From Desulfobacter hydrogenophilus (GTDB taxonomy: Bacteria > Desulfobacterota > Desulfobacteria > Desulfobacterales > Desulfobacteraceae), in assembly GCF_004319545.1 (NCBI RefSeq), contig NZ_CP036313.1:1486001-1550000 (forward strand): a DNA stretch of 64,000 nucleotides. The letters are read 5' to 3'. How positions within the stretch are numbered: position 1 is the first letter of the stretch; each line of letters begins with the position of its first letter. Shown here in pieces: positions 1 to 9,144 of this stretch. The notes below the pieces were generated by a model. That model saw only the letters and a list, made by a program, of their open reading frames with translations. It searched no databases and was not told where the DNA came from. The position numbers and the translations under genes are program-made.

Positions 1-855
1 ATCGGCTGTGGACGGGTGGGGATTTGTCTGGCCACATTCCTCTTTAAAAAAGCGTATGAACCTGTAGGTTTTTTCAGCAAAAGCAGGAGTTCGGCTCAGG
101 CCGCCAGGACAGCAGCCGGATGCGGTACCGTGTTTGATACGGCTGCAGACTGTGCCCGGGCCGGGGATATTGTTTTTATCACCACCCCTGACGGTGTCAT
201 AGAGTCTGTCTGCGGTGATCTTGTACAACAAAACGCCCTGGGACCGAAAACCATGGTGTTTCACCTGTCAGGCGCCCATTCTTCAGAAATTCTTGCCCAG
301 GCAAAACAGGCCGGTGCGGTTGTGGGCTCCATCCATCCCCTGCAGTCCTTTGCTCCTTATGAACCGGGACAGGCAAGCCCCTTTGAGGGAATCAATATAT
401 CTGTTGAAGGGGACCCGGATGCCGTTTCCCAGGGAAAGGATATTGCTGCAACTCTTGGTGCCAAGGCCTTTGCCATCCCAACGGAATCCAAAACCCTTTA
501 CCATGCCTCGGCTGTGGTGGCATCCAACTACCTTGTCACTCTGGTACGGTTTGCTCTGACCCTTTTAATGGAAACAGGGCTTCGGGAAGATGTGGCATTT
601 GAAATTTTATCGCCCCTGATCCAGGGCACCCTTTCCAATATAGGTTCCAGGGGCTGCACCCGTGCCTTGACAGGCCCTGTGGCCCGAGGGGATCATGAAA
701 CAGTGTCACGGCATATGGCTGATATTGACGAAAAAATACCGGAATTTTCAGCCCTCTACCGCCTACTGGGCACCCATACCCTGGATATAGCCAAAGCCGG
801 GGAAGGACTGACTGAAGAAGCGGAACAAACACTATCCAAACTTTTTGAAATGTAA
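1..855 (+). CDS. Rossmann-like / DUF2520 domain protein (5' end outside window)
   Basis: The frame is open from base 1 and begins with IGCGRVGICLA, a glycine-rich nucleotide-binding turn that normally sits about ten residues from the N-terminus, so the true start lies just left of the window. A GTG at 16 is only an internal codon. The rest fits the Rossmann-like/DUF2520 family: an NADP-type Rossmann half with FITTPDGVI and SGAHSSE, HPLQSFAP in the middle (family hallmark), and an all-helical C-terminal half like that of ketopantoate reductase and pyrroline-carboxylate reductase. The family is presumed to be NAD(P)-dependent oxidoreductases, but I cannot name the substrate. It converges with the M16 peptidase gene. 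Confidence 0.8.
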   Translation: MGCGRVGICLATFLFKKAYEPVGFFSKSRSSAQAARTAAGCGTVFDTAADCARAGDIVFITTPDGVIESVCGDLVQQNALGPKTMVFHLSGAHSSEILAQAKQAGAVVGSIHPLQSFAPYEPGQASPFEGINISVEGDPDAVSQGKDIAATLGAKAFAIPTESKTLYHASAVVASNYLVTLVRFALTLLMETGLREDVAFEILSPLIQGTLSNIGSRGCTRALTGPVARGDHETVSRHMADIDEKIPEFSALYRLLGTHTLDIAKAGEGLTEEAEQTLSKLFEM

Positions 856-882
856 AACGATCACCCCATCTTCTGTTTATAA

Positions 883-985
883 CCACGGAAGACACGGAAA
901 GTTTAAGCGCAAAACCCAATCTATATTTTCGGGTGACTGCCAAAGTTTATCAGTAATCAAACTCATTTCCGTGCTTTCCGTGCTT
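883..985. repeat. Imperfect inverted repeat between convergent genes
   Basis: CCACGGAAGACACGGAAAG at 883-901 faces a near-complementary copy, TTTCCGTGCTTTCCGTGCTT, at about 965-984, with roughly 60 bases between them. Each arm is itself a tandem of two CACGGAA units. It lies between two converging genes and could act as a bidirectional terminator or be a dispersed palindromic repeat. There is no strong T-run on either side. Confidence 0.5.
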
Positions 986-1000
986 CAAACTAATAAATAC

Positions 1001-3985
1001 CTATATTTTATGAAGAATCAGCGGCTCACGTCCTTCTGCCGCCAATTCCTGGTTGGCCTGTTCCAGAAGTGATTTTGAAGAAATCACGGAAATACCCTTG
1101 GCAGAATCATCCCGGAAAAAATACCTACCTGCCGTTTCCACGACCTTTTGCTTGTCCATAGCCAGCAGAGCATCCTTAAACCCTTTGCGAATCTCATCGG
1201 ATAACTTAGTAATCTGGCGATAAAAAGCTTTCATGGCAGAAGGTGCGGGTGTTTCGGGTTTATCAATGTCCGAGCAGACCTGAAGAATGGCTTCTTTTAC
1301 GTCTGTCCCGGTGAACCGTCCCTGGGTAATAAAATCACAGGCATCTGCGTAAACATCCAGAGTTCGTTTGATATGGGGGTCACGGTAGGAACCAAATGAA
1401 AAAATACCCTCTTCCATGTTGTACAGGGCAAATCCGCCGTATGCCCCGCCTTTTTCCCTGATTTCCCGATGCAGGAACAGGGACCGCAAAAGCTTGGCAA
1501 TAATGGACAGGGCCGGTGCGTCTTCATGGGATATACGCACTGCGTTAAAGGACTGCCCCACAAAAGAAACGGCTGTATTGGTCATCCAGCCGTCATAGGG
1601 CCGCAGGGTATCTGTTTTTATCTGTGGTGTATGAAAGGCCGGACTGCTGCCGTTGGGAAGGTTGTCGTATATTTTTTCAATGTGCTTATCTGCCTGGACC
1701 ATGGACGAAACAGACCCGATAACAGCAGGTTTAAAATTATCTTTTCTCATGACGGCGACAGCCATGGCAGAAAGGTCTTTTTCCAGTTCAGCCAGGGCTT
1801 GGGCGCCTGTTTTTTCATTATTCACCCTGGCGGTAAGCGCCTTGATCCGGGTGTACTGGGCAATGCCGTGCCACAGTTCATTTATGCCAGCAGCCATTGA
1901 CAGGTGCCGGGCAGACAGGGTTATGGCATACTTGTGCCCGGACCCGACAATAGAGGCTTCAAGACCTGCCTGATATTGTAGAAGAAGGCTTTTGAGCCGG
2001 TCGTGATCATTGAATCCACCATCATTTATATATTCATCCACCATATCAAAAAGATGGTCAATATTCCGGTCCAGGGCTTTTCCCTGCAACGCCAGAAAGG
2101 AATGCCCGTCTCCCTTCCGGTCAAAATGGGTACCGGAAAAAGGGGACATTGAAATGCCGCCGGTATAAAGATCCATACGTTCGGCCATCTGCACATAGGA
2201 AGAACTTTTTGTGCCTGCATTCGTAAAGGCCCGTGCGAAAAAAGGCAGCATGGGGAAAAGATCCGGTGCAATGTTTCCGGCACCTGTCGGGCAGGTAAAG
2301 TAGAGGATGCCCGAAGTGGCTTTATTAAAGGCGGTGGCGCAGGTGATGCCCCTGATGGTATCGGGATGAACGATTTCAATCTCAGGGGGCACATCTTCAA
2401 GGGCAAGGGTAGGCAGCACATCCAGGTTTTCTTCTGTTTCCTGAAGTTCTTTCAAGGCTGCCGCATCCGTTTTGATCTGCGCCAGTTCAGCCTCCCCCAG
2501 GGATTTTTGAATTTTTTCAAGTTCATGGCGTACCTTTTCGGCCTGGCGGGCTTCAAGACCTTCATCCGGGACAAGGGTAAACAGCAGCCTGTGGGGATTA
2601 TCCAGAAAATACCGGCGAATTCGGCCTTCCAGGAAGGGGCCTTTGGCCAGCTCTTCCTCCAGTTTTTTCAAATCACTGTCAATGTTGATGGCAGTTACGG
2701 GATCGCCTTCATGAATTATGATCGAAGCAACACCCACAAGCAGTTTGATCCCATACGGGTATGGTGTATTGGTGATCTCCTTGCGGGAAAATTCGATCTG
2801 ATGAATGGCAGAATCAATTAAATGTTTTTCAATGCCTTTTGTGGCAAGAGTTTCAAGGGTGCTGAGAACAATGTTCTCCACTTGGGGGACTGCAGATACT
2901 TCAATATCTTTCAGCCCGCAAACAAACATGGTGTCCCGGTTATCTGAATCAAACCCTGTACCATCACACAGGGCAGAACCCAGGGCGCTGTCAATGAGTG
3001 CTTTTCTTAAAGGAGATGCTGCATTTCCAAGGAGAATCTGTTCAAGCACTGCCATAACCAGCATTTCAAAATGATCTGCGATATCAGGCGTCAGCCAAGC
3101 CACACATCCCTGGTATTTGGTGGCGATATTACTGGTGTCTGAGTAGGCATATGCCTGTGTCATGGTTTTAGGAGCCTGCCACCGGGGCTGGGAAGGTACC
3201 CGGGTGTCCATGTCAAGAAAATCAAATCGGGAGAGCACTTTTTCTTCAATAAAGCCTAAGCTCTCTTCCAGGGGCAAATTCCCATACGTATAAAAATAAC
3301 TGTTGGACGGATGATAGTACCTTGCGTGAAATGCCTTAAGACCCTCGTGGGTGAGTTTTGGAATGTCTGCGGGTTCGCCGCCTGAATTATTGGCATAGGT
3401 GGTATCCGGGTAAAGCCCTTGAAGCAGCGCCCGGGACATGACCTGCCCAGGTGAAGACATAGCACCTTTCATTTCATTGTAAACCACCCCTTTATATACC
3501 AGTTCCGGTTTCCCGTTTTCACCTGGTTCCAATTCAAGCCGATGGCCTTCCTGTTTAAAACTCAAATCATCAATATCCGGAAAAAACGCCGCATCCAGAT
3601 AAACATCCATCAGGTTATAATAATCTTTTTTATTCTGGGTGGAAAAAGGATACATGGTCCAGTCTGATGCAGTGAATGCATTCATGAAAGTGGACAGGCT
3701 TCGTTTAAGCATGGAAAAAAAAGGATCCCGGACCTTGTATTTTTCGGACCCGCACAACACGGTATGCTCAAGAATATGGGCAACCCCTGTGGAATCCGTG
3801 GGCACGGTTCTGAAAAATACCCCAAAAGTGTTTTCCTTATCCTCATTGGCAATGTGAATATGGACAGCTTTTGTCTTTTCGTGGACCAATTGGATGAGAT
3901 GGGCGTTGATTGCAGGCAGGGGCGATACCTGTTGAATTCTGTAGCCGCTGATGGTCTGCCCGGGTGTAAATGCATTCTGATTCAT
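1001..3985 (-). CDS. M16C family metallopeptidase (presequence protease PreP-like)
   Basis: A 994-residue zinc peptidase of the insulinase/pitrilysin superfamily, subfamily M16C. The inverted zinc motif HILEH is at residues 70-74 and is followed by TVLCGS and the FMNAFTASDWTMYPF block typical of PreP/cytosolic insulinase-like enzymes. The expected distal metal ligand lies in VVYNEMKGAM near residue 170. The length matches the usual 970-1000 residues of single-chain clamshell M16C enzymes that degrade short unstructured peptides. I chose ATG at 3985 because AGGAAA lies 7 bases upstream; a TTG 15 bases further up is in frame but has no better ribosome site. No signal peptide is visible, so it probably works in the cytoplasm. 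Neighbours give no functional hint. Confidence 0.9.
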   Translation of the reverse strand: MNQNAFTPGQTISGYRIQQVSPLPAINAHLIQLVHEKTKAVHIHIANEDKENTFGVFFRTVPTDSTGVAHILEHTVLCGSEKYKVRDPFFSMLKRSLSTFMNAFTASDWTMYPFSTQNKKDYYNLMDVYLDAAFFPDIDDLSFKQEGHRLELEPGENGKPELVYKGVVYNEMKGAMSSPGQVMSRALLQGLYPDTTYANNSGGEPADIPKLTHEGLKAFHARYYHPSNSYFYTYGNLPLEESLGFIEEKVLSRFDFLDMDTRVPSQPRWQAPKTMTQAYAYSDTSNIATKYQGCVAWLTPDIADHFEMLVMAVLEQILLGNAASPLRKALIDSALGSALCDGTGFDSDNRDTMFVCGLKDIEVSAVPQVENIVLSTLETLATKGIEKHLIDSAIHQIEFSRKEITNTPYPYGIKLLVGVASIIIHEGDPVTAINIDSDLKKLEEELAKGPFLEGRIRRYFLDNPHRLLFTLVPDEGLEARQAEKVRHELEKIQKSLGEAELAQIKTDAAALKELQETEENLDVLPTLALEDVPPEIEIVHPDTIRGITCATAFNKATSGILYFTCPTGAGNIAPDLFPMLPFFARAFTNAGTKSSSYVQMAERMDLYTGGISMSPFSGTHFDRKGDGHSFLALQGKALDRNIDHLFDMVDEYINDGGFNDHDRLKSLLLQYQAGLEASIVGSGHKYAITLSARHLSMAAGINELWHGIAQYTRIKALTARVNNEKTGAQALAELEKDLSAMAVAVMRKDNFKPAVIGSVSSMVQADKHIEKIYDNLPNGSSPAFHTPQIKTDTLRPYDGWMTNTAVSFVGQSFNAVRISHEDAPALSIIAKLLRSLFLHREIREKGGAYGGFALYNMEEGIFSFGSYRDPHIKRTLDVYADACDFITQGRFTGTDVKEAILQVCSDIDKPETPAPSAMKAFYRQITKLSDEIRKGFKDALLAMDKQKVVETAGRYFFRDDSAKGISVISSKSLLEQANQELAAEGREPLILHKI

Positions 3986-4106
3986 ATATTTTCCTGTCAA
4001 AAGTTTTCCTTAACCGTCTTAGGGCATGGGCCTTGTTTCGCATATTTTTATGGGGTTACGAATTCGAGTGTAATCCATAGCTTAATAGTAAAAAGCTTTG
4101 GGGAAG

Positions 4107-4466
4107 CTAAATTATTTTGTATATTCCCCGGCTGACCCGTTGGATTTTTTTTATTTTATCCAGCCTGAAAATTATATTTCTTAATTTTTTATCGTCAAAA
4201 CCTGTGGCTGCCTTAATGGTCTTAAAATTAGTGCCTTCCGGATGATTGCCGATGATACTCAGCACAATGGAAGATGCACTTTTTTTCCTTGGCGTCCGGC
4301 CTTTATTTTTCTGTCTGCTCGATGGATGATCCTGATAAATTAATTGTTCTAGCTTGTCAAGCCTTTTATGGATATTAGTAAGATCTTCTTTAGTTGGAAT
4401 ATCCAGACGATGGAGAAGCATTTTAATAAAGTTCTCCCAATTGTTGCTGAATTCTGTGGGTTCCAT
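4107..4466 (-). CDS. Hypothetical protein with coiled-coil N-terminus and winged-helix-like C-terminus
   Basis: A 119-residue protein with a good start: AGAAGGATT just before the ATG at 4466. Residues about 5-45 form an amphipathic, probably coiled-coil segment (LDIPTKEDLTNIHKRLDKLE). A basic linker follows (KNKGRTPRKKSA). The last 55 residues (IVLSIIGNHPEGTNFKTIKA ... LDKIKKIQRVSRGIYKI) read like a winged helix with a basic recognition segment. The N-terminal part recalls phasin/PhaE-like segments seen before HTH domains, but I do not recognise a named family. It may be a small DNA-binding regulator. It stands alone upstream of ksgA, on the opposite strand. Confidence 0.65.
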   Translation of the reverse strand: MEPTEFSNNWENFIKMLLHRLDIPTKEDLTNIHKRLDKLEQLIYQDHPSSRQKNKGRTPRKKSASSIVLSIIGNHPEGTNFKTIKAATGFDDKKLRNIIFRLDKIKKIQRVSRGIYKII

Positions 4467-4864
4467 ATCTCAATCCTTCTTAAAACTTAGGTTTTACAGT
4501 CTCTTAAAACTTAAAAAAAGACCGGTATATCCTGTTTAACGCTTATCTATTAATTTAGTCATAGTAATTTTATTTAAGGTGTTTATTCGTGCTTCAAGTC
4601 ACTTTTTTAATATGATATTCTAAAAATTACTTCTTAAATCTATCAAAGTCAAGTAGGCCATATCTAAATAAGTAAAAAAAGTATCTGGCAGAAGGTGTTA
4701 AATTTTATGGAAATTAATAAAAAACTGTGATTTACTGGTATTTACTTTAAAAATTTCAAAGGAAAACTGCTACTGTCAATCTTTTATTCTTTTTCCAAGA
4801 TAAAAATATATGACATATTGCGTTCTAAAAATGAACAGCCAAAAAACGGAGAGCAAATAAGGGA
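4467..4864. other. AT-rich intergenic region
   Basis: About 400 bases between the divergent winged-helix gene and ksgA. It is very AT-rich, and I see no convincing ORF, RNA gene or repeat. Promoters for both neighbours must lie here, but I could not pick a clear -35/-10 pair. Confidence 0.5.
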
Positions 4865-5716
4865 ATGACGCATCCTGGTGAGTTATTAAAGAAAAACAGT
4901 TTATATGCCGGAAAGGAATTGGGCCAGAATTTTTTGTCCAACCCCGCGACAGCCCAGATGATTGTGGATAGAACCGGCGTTGATAAAGAGATGATCGTGC
5001 TTGAAATAGGTCCGGGATTAGGGGCAATCACCCTGCCTTTGGCAAGGGCCTGCAAGCAGGTTGTGGCCGTTGAAAAAGACCGCCGTATCATTCCTCTGCT
5101 TGAAGAAGAACTAGCCAATGAGGGAATCAGAAATGTTACCATTATCAATCAGGACATTTTAAAAACAGATATCAGGGAGCTTGCAGGAACGAAAAAACTG
5201 GTGGTGATCGGGAATCTACCATACAATATTTCATCCCAGATCCTTTTTCAACTGATTACAATCCGGCAGGTTGTAACACGCGCGTTTCTGATGTTTCAAA
5301 AAGAGCTTGCCGAACGCCTTCTTTCACCAGCCGGTAATAGGAACTATTCAAGGCTTGCTGCGGTGGTTCAGTATGCATCAAAAATAGAACGGGTTGCAGA
5401 TATCCGGCCCAATAATTTTTTTCCAAGGCCGGACGTAAATTCCACGGTCCTGCGCTTTGATTTTTTTGAAACCAAAGGCATGGGAAAAGAGGACGAGATC
5501 CTGCTGTTCAGCGTAATCAAGGCCGCATTTTCCAAACGAAGAAAAACGCTTCACAATGCCATGGCTGACGGCGAACTGGGCTTAACAAAAGAAATTGTGG
5601 GTATTGCCCTTGAAAATGCGGGTATTGACCCCTCACGGCGGGCTGAAACCCTAAATGTACAGGAGTTTATAGATCTGTCAAAAGCGGTGGGGAAAGTTAG
5701 CACCAATGAATCATGA
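4865..5716 (+). CDS. rsmA: 16S rRNA (adenine1518/1519-N6) dimethyltransferase RsmA/KsgA
   Basis: A 283-residue S-adenosylmethionine-dependent enzyme that dimethylates two adjacent adenines in the terminal hairpin of 16S rRNA during small-subunit assembly. The sequence shows LGQNFL near residue 20, the SAM-binding loop EIGPGLGA at 47-54, the acidic residue after strand 2 (VAVEKD) and the catalytic NLPYN at 117-121. The C-terminal part has the FSKRRKTLHNA block. Length is normal for the family. It overlaps the next gene by an ATGA junction, so the two are probably translated together. Confidence 0.97.
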   Translation: MTHPGELLKKNSLYAGKELGQNFLSNPATAQMIVDRTGVDKEMIVLEIGPGLGAITLPLARACKQVVAVEKDRRIIPLLEEELANEGIRNVTIINQDILKTDIRELAGTKKLVVIGNLPYNISSQILFQLITIRQVVTRAFLMFQKELAERLLSPAGNRNYSRLAAVVQYASKIERVADIRPNNFFPRPDVNSTVLRFDFFETKGMGKEDEILLFSVIKAAFSKRRKTLHNAMADGELGLTKEIVGIALENAGIDPSRRAETLNVQEFIDLSKAVGKVSTNES

Positions 5717-7122
5717 TTGAACTAAGGATTTCAATAGATAAGCTGATTGACATTGTTCGCCAGGGTGGCCAGGTTAAAACCGGAGTGGATGTGTATGACA
5801 GCAACGGCACCCTGCTTTTAGCCAAAAATGTGATGGTGAATAAGACAAAGCCGCTTAAATTTCTTCGTAACAACGGACTTCGGCATGTTCCGGTGGCAAG
5901 CAATGGGGGCGTGTTTGACGCATCTGGTAATAAAATAGAGCTGGGATCTGCCGACATGCCCCATCCGTTGCCTGATTCATTTTTATATCCGGAACCCATC
6001 AAAACTCAAAACGTAACCGACCGGCTCAAAGAAATCCTGGAACTGCGCAGGCTTGCCGAATCCATAAGTATCAAAGCCCAGGCCATCATAAAAAATGCCG
6101 TGAACCAGATCCGGCAGACACAGGGAGAGTTTGATGTGGATGCCGTATCAAAGCAGGCATCGGAACTTGCATCATTTGCCGAACATAAGAACCACCCCTT
6201 TGCATACACGCCAAGGGAGTGGTTTTTCTATGATGACTATTTTTACAACCATGCCACCAATGTCTGCGCCTTGGGTTCCCAGGTGTTGCACCGGTTCAAC
6301 AGCGCTTTTTCAAAGATAATGGAAAAATCACTCTGGTCATCACCAGCACTTGCGGGCAATGGATCCTCCGGAATGTTTTCCTATTACTACCCCGAGGAGA
6401 TAGATGAAATGTCCTTTGGCTTGTTCATCTATGATCTGGGAAAATCCATGGTGCCGGAAAATCTTTTAAACAAGACATCTGCCCTGAGCAAAGATGAAAC
6501 CGAACTGCTGCGCAGGCACGCCAGTGATTTTGGATTTATGGTTATTGAAAAAAATCATCTGAGCAGTACTGTGCTCAGCAACATGATCCGGTATCATCAT
6601 GGGCCACTATATGAGGAAGAACCTGGGTGTTATCCTCTGGGGCTGGAGTGTGGAATGATGCCGCCCTATGTCAGAATATGCAAACTGATGGACATCTATG
6701 ACGCCATGATTTCCAAACGGTGCTATCAGGATGCCGTTAACCAGGTTACTGCCGTCACCGGCCTGTTCCGCAGTTATGTGCACAAAGATCCCATCTTGCA
6801 GTTTATTCTCCATGCGTTTGTTAAAACCGTTGGACTCTATCCACCGGGCAGCATTGTTTTTCTTAAAAATGGACAGATGGCCTATGTCCTTGAAAACGAG
6901 GGCCCCCTTGTCCTTCCTTTTACAGACAAAAACCAAGTTCCATTGACATCCGGACCGGATCCTTTTAACGCCGGAAAACAGACCGGCGTCCTTGCCATTG
7001 ACAGTGACAGAAGCATCAGGCAACCCAAAAAAATATGGGACTGTTTGCCTGCTTTTATCAGGGAAATTGCCCTGCCCAAGGATCAGGTGGCAGCTGCCGT
7101 TGCCGCAATTTCAACTATATAA
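5713..7122 (+). CDS. HD-GYP-like domain protein with degenerate catalytic motifs
   Basis: A 469-residue protein starting inside the rsmA stop (ATGA overlap). The first 95 residues resemble the DUF3391-type N-terminal domain often found before HD-GYP domains. The HD-GYP-like part covers about residues 170-360. The usual HD pair reads YD (FIYDLGKS, about residue 240), and the signature HHExxDGxGYP reads HHGPLYEEEPGCYP near residue 295. The early histidine (YNHATN) and the downstream LMDIYDAM block are kept. HD-GYP proteins hydrolyse cyclic di-GMP. With the metal-binding His of HD and the GYP motif altered, this one may be inactive or a sensor/effector; that is inference. The C-terminal 100 residues (YPPGSIVFLKNG...) resemble the tail domain seen in many HD-GYP proteins. 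Confidence 0.8.
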   Translation: MIELRISIDKLIDIVRQGGQVKTGVDVYDSNGTLLLAKNVMVNKTKPLKFLRNNGLRHVPVASNGGVFDASGNKIELGSADMPHPLPDSFLYPEPIKTQNVTDRLKEILELRRLAESISIKAQAIIKNAVNQIRQTQGEFDVDAVSKQASELASFAEHKNHPFAYTPREWFFYDDYFYNHATNVCALGSQVLHRFNSAFSKIMEKSLWSSPALAGNGSSGMFSYYYPEEIDEMSFGLFIYDLGKSMVPENLLNKTSALSKDETELLRRHASDFGFMVIEKNHLSSTVLSNMIRYHHGPLYEEEPGCYPLGLECGMMPPYVRICKLMDIYDAMISKRCYQDAVNQVTAVTGLFRSYVHKDPILQFILHAFVKTVGLYPPGSIVFLKNGQMAYVLENEGPLVLPFTDKNQVPLTSGPDPFNAGKQTGVLAIDSDRSIRQPKKIWDCLPAFIREIALPKDQVAAAVAAISTI

Positions 7123-7131
7123 TCCTGCTTG

Positions 7132-8076
7132 TTACGGCTTAAAAAGTGCTGATACACTTTCTCCTGTATGAATATGCTTGATGGCCCGGGCAAAAAGCGG
7201 TGCCACGGACAAGGATTTAAGCTGGGGAAACTGTTTTTCTGCAGGGATATGCACCGTGTTGGTGACCACAATTCCAGATATGACGGTTTGACTTAAATTT
7301 TCCACAGCCTGGCCGCAAAGCACCGGATGGGTTGCACCAACATAAATATTATCCGCGCCTGCCCGTCTCAAGGTATCAACCGTGCTCACCAAGGTTCCCC
7401 CTGTGGATATTTCATCGTCAAAAACAATGGCATCCAAACCCTTTACATGACCCACAACCAATCCCTGCTCAACATCTGAATCGCTGAGTCGACGTTTGTC
7501 AATGATAGCAAGGGAGGTATTCAGACGATTGGCAAACCGGCCGGCTCTTTTAGCCCCGCCGGCATCCGTGGCCACAACCACAACCTTTGACAGATCCAAA
7601 AGCGCTGCAAAATAATCACATATTGTGGGCATGGCTGTTAAATGATCTACGGGAATGCTGAAAAATCCATGCACGGCATCAGCGTGCAGATCCATAGTCA
7701 ACACCCGGTCTGCTCCGGCAGTTTTTAAAAGATCCGCCACCAGACGGGCAGTAATGGAAATTCTTGGGGCATCTTTTTTATCGGACCTGGCATAAGAATA
7801 ATAGGGAATGACAGCTGTAATCCGTTTGGCAGATGCGCTACGCAAGGCATCCAGGGTAATCATCAGCTCCATGAGATGATCACTGACAGGTGTGGTTAAA
7901 GACTGGACCACAAATATATCATCTTCTCTAACACTTTCCTTAATCTGAACAAATAAATTGTCATTTGAAAACCGGGACGTTTTCATAGAACTTAAGGGAA
8001 TTCCGATATGCCTACAGATTTTTGTTGCCAGATCCGGATTGGATCCACCGGAAAATATTTTTAAATCGTCTGTCAT
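7132..8076 (-). CDS. prs: Ribose-phosphate pyrophosphokinase (PRPP synthetase)
   Basis: A 314-residue enzyme that makes 5-phosphoribosyl diphosphate from ribose 5-phosphate and ATP for nucleotide, His and Trp synthesis. It keeps the family order: N-terminal FSGGSNPDLA, the flexible ATP loop region (PYYSYARSDKK), TMDLHAD near residue 130, TDAGGAKRA, and the PRPP-binding loop FDDEISTGGT near 216-226. Length fits class I enzymes. Some positions differ from typical bacterial Prs (for example YARSDKKDAPRIS instead of YARQDRK), so regulation by ADP/phosphate may differ. The start is supported by AGGAAAAT upstream. It converges with the HD-GYP-like gene, with only 9 bases between the stops. Confidence 0.95.
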   Translation of the reverse strand: MTDDLKIFSGGSNPDLATKICRHIGIPLSSMKTSRFSNDNLFVQIKESVREDDIFVVQSLTTPVSDHLMELMITLDALRSASAKRITAVIPYYSYARSDKKDAPRISITARLVADLLKTAGADRVLTMDLHADAVHGFFSIPVDHLTAMPTICDYFAALLDLSKVVVVATDAGGAKRAGRFANRLNTSLAIIDKRRLSDSDVEQGLVVGHVKGLDAIVFDDEISTGGTLVSTVDTLRRAGADNIYVGATHPVLCGQAVENLSQTVISGIVVTNTVHIPAEKQFPQLKSLSVAPLFARAIKHIHTGESVSALFKP

Positions 8077-8179
8077 TTTAATTTTCCTGAAGGGAGTTTT
8101 AATTCGGGTTTTTTAATACCAGTTTACAGATTAAGAAACAAGAGATTGGGAAATAAGAAACAAGCATATATTTTTTGTT

Positions 8180-8510
8180 ACTGGATGAATATATTAAGTG
8201 TTATTTTAAAAAAAGAGAATAGTAATAACAATCAAGACTTAAATGTTTATAATTGAATTAATTGTATGATATTATTTATTATTATTTTGTTTTTTATGTT
8301 TAAAATTTGGAATAAAAAATTTTCAAAACTACAAGGTATTGAAAGCCTATTTTTTAAGGGCTCATAAAACAGGCTTTTTGAACATTTTTTTAGAAGGTTT
8401 GCATCAACGCCCTGATACCCTTTAAATTCGGGTATTCCAGTCATCTAAACCTTTTTTAAAAAAAAATTATAAAAAAGGGTGTCAATAACTTTAAGAATAT
8501 TCGTATTTTA
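8180..8510. repeat. Imperfect direct repeat, copy A (left flank of the yedE pair)
   Basis: About 325 bases that align with 9840-10180 over nearly the whole length, sharing blocks such as AAATGTTTATAA, TTTGGAATAAAA, AAGGTATTGAAAGCCTA and CCCTGATACCCTTTAAATTCG. The repeat contains a hairpin (AAAGCCT at 8342, AGGCTTT at 8371) and, at its right end, the decayed 3' end of an rdgC-type gene on the minus strand. The two copies bracket the YeeE/YedE genes. Confidence 0.75.
8405..8505 (-). pseudogene. Decayed 3' end of an rdgC-associated gene (ghost A)
   Basis: Read on the minus strand, this stretch gives VIDTLF and then, after frame breaks, DDWNT. These match the end of the intact gene at 23486-24019 (VIDTLFLKFIEKR...SDDWNT). 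There are frameshifts and an A-run expansion, so it is not coding. Together with ghost B it indicates past duplication or deletion of the rdgC locus. Confidence 0.7.
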
Positions 8511-8567
8511 AGGCAAAAAGCCCTATACGAACTGACTGCAACAACCCAACAGCAAGGAGGATAAATT

Positions 8568-9134
8568 ATGGACGGACAATTGAATTGGTTTAAAGGCGGC
8601 CTTTTATTGGGAGCCGCATTTCTTCTGGCGGTGGCCTTCGTGAACCCCATCGGAGTATCCACCCAGTTTGTCATTGCCGACGGTATTATTTGGAATCTGT
8701 TTTCCGACACGGTCATTCAGAAAGATACAGCAAACAAATCAGGATATGCCAGCCCCAATGCATATTTGAATAAAAGTGGCGGGAAATACGCCAAAAATGT
8801 TGCAAAGCCTTTGAACTACAGTTTTGTATTTGTCATTGCCATGGTCATTGGTGCCTTTCTCTCGGCACGATTGGGCGGACCACACCCAACGACCCAGGAC
8901 CGCATTGCCCCTGAGCCCTGGCGAACCCGTTTTGGACAAAACCCTGTGCCGCGGTATGTAACTGTATTTTTAGCCGGTGTGCTGGTTCTTTTCGGGGCAC
9001 GTCTGGCCGGCGGGTGTACCAGTGGACATATGATGAGCGGCATGATGCAAACATCTTTGAGCGGATATCTGTTCGCCCTTGGCACATTTGCCGCAGCCGT
9101 TCCCATTGCTGTACTTGTTTACAAAAGAATATAG
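8568..9134 (+). CDS. YeeE/YedE family transporter half-protein (sulfur-compound transport)
   Basis: A 188-residue membrane protein of the YeeE/YedE (DUF395) family. The hallmark GGCTSGHMMSG near residue 150 contains the conserved cysteine thought to handle thiosulfate or other sulfur species in TsuA-like transporters. Hydrophobic segments lie at about residues 8-28, 80-100, 125-145 and 163-183. A strong AAGGAGG ribosome site precedes the ATG. It is followed after 10 bases by a second half-protein, and paired half-size YedE genes are common. In a sulfate reducer, transport of reduced sulfur compounds is plausible. The pair sits inside direct repeats carrying rdgC ghosts, suggesting it was gained or moved as a block. 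Confidence 0.9.
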   Translation: MDGQLNWFKGGLLLGAAFLLAVAFVNPIGVSTQFVIADGIIWNLFSDTVIQKDTANKSGYASPNAYLNKSGGKYAKNVAKPLNYSFVFVIAMVIGAFLSARLGGPHPTTQDRIAPEPWRTRFGQNPVPRYVTVFLAGVLVLFGARLAGGCTSGHMMSGMMQTSLSGYLFALGTFAAAVPIAVLVYKRI

Positions 9135-9144
9135 GAGGTAACCC

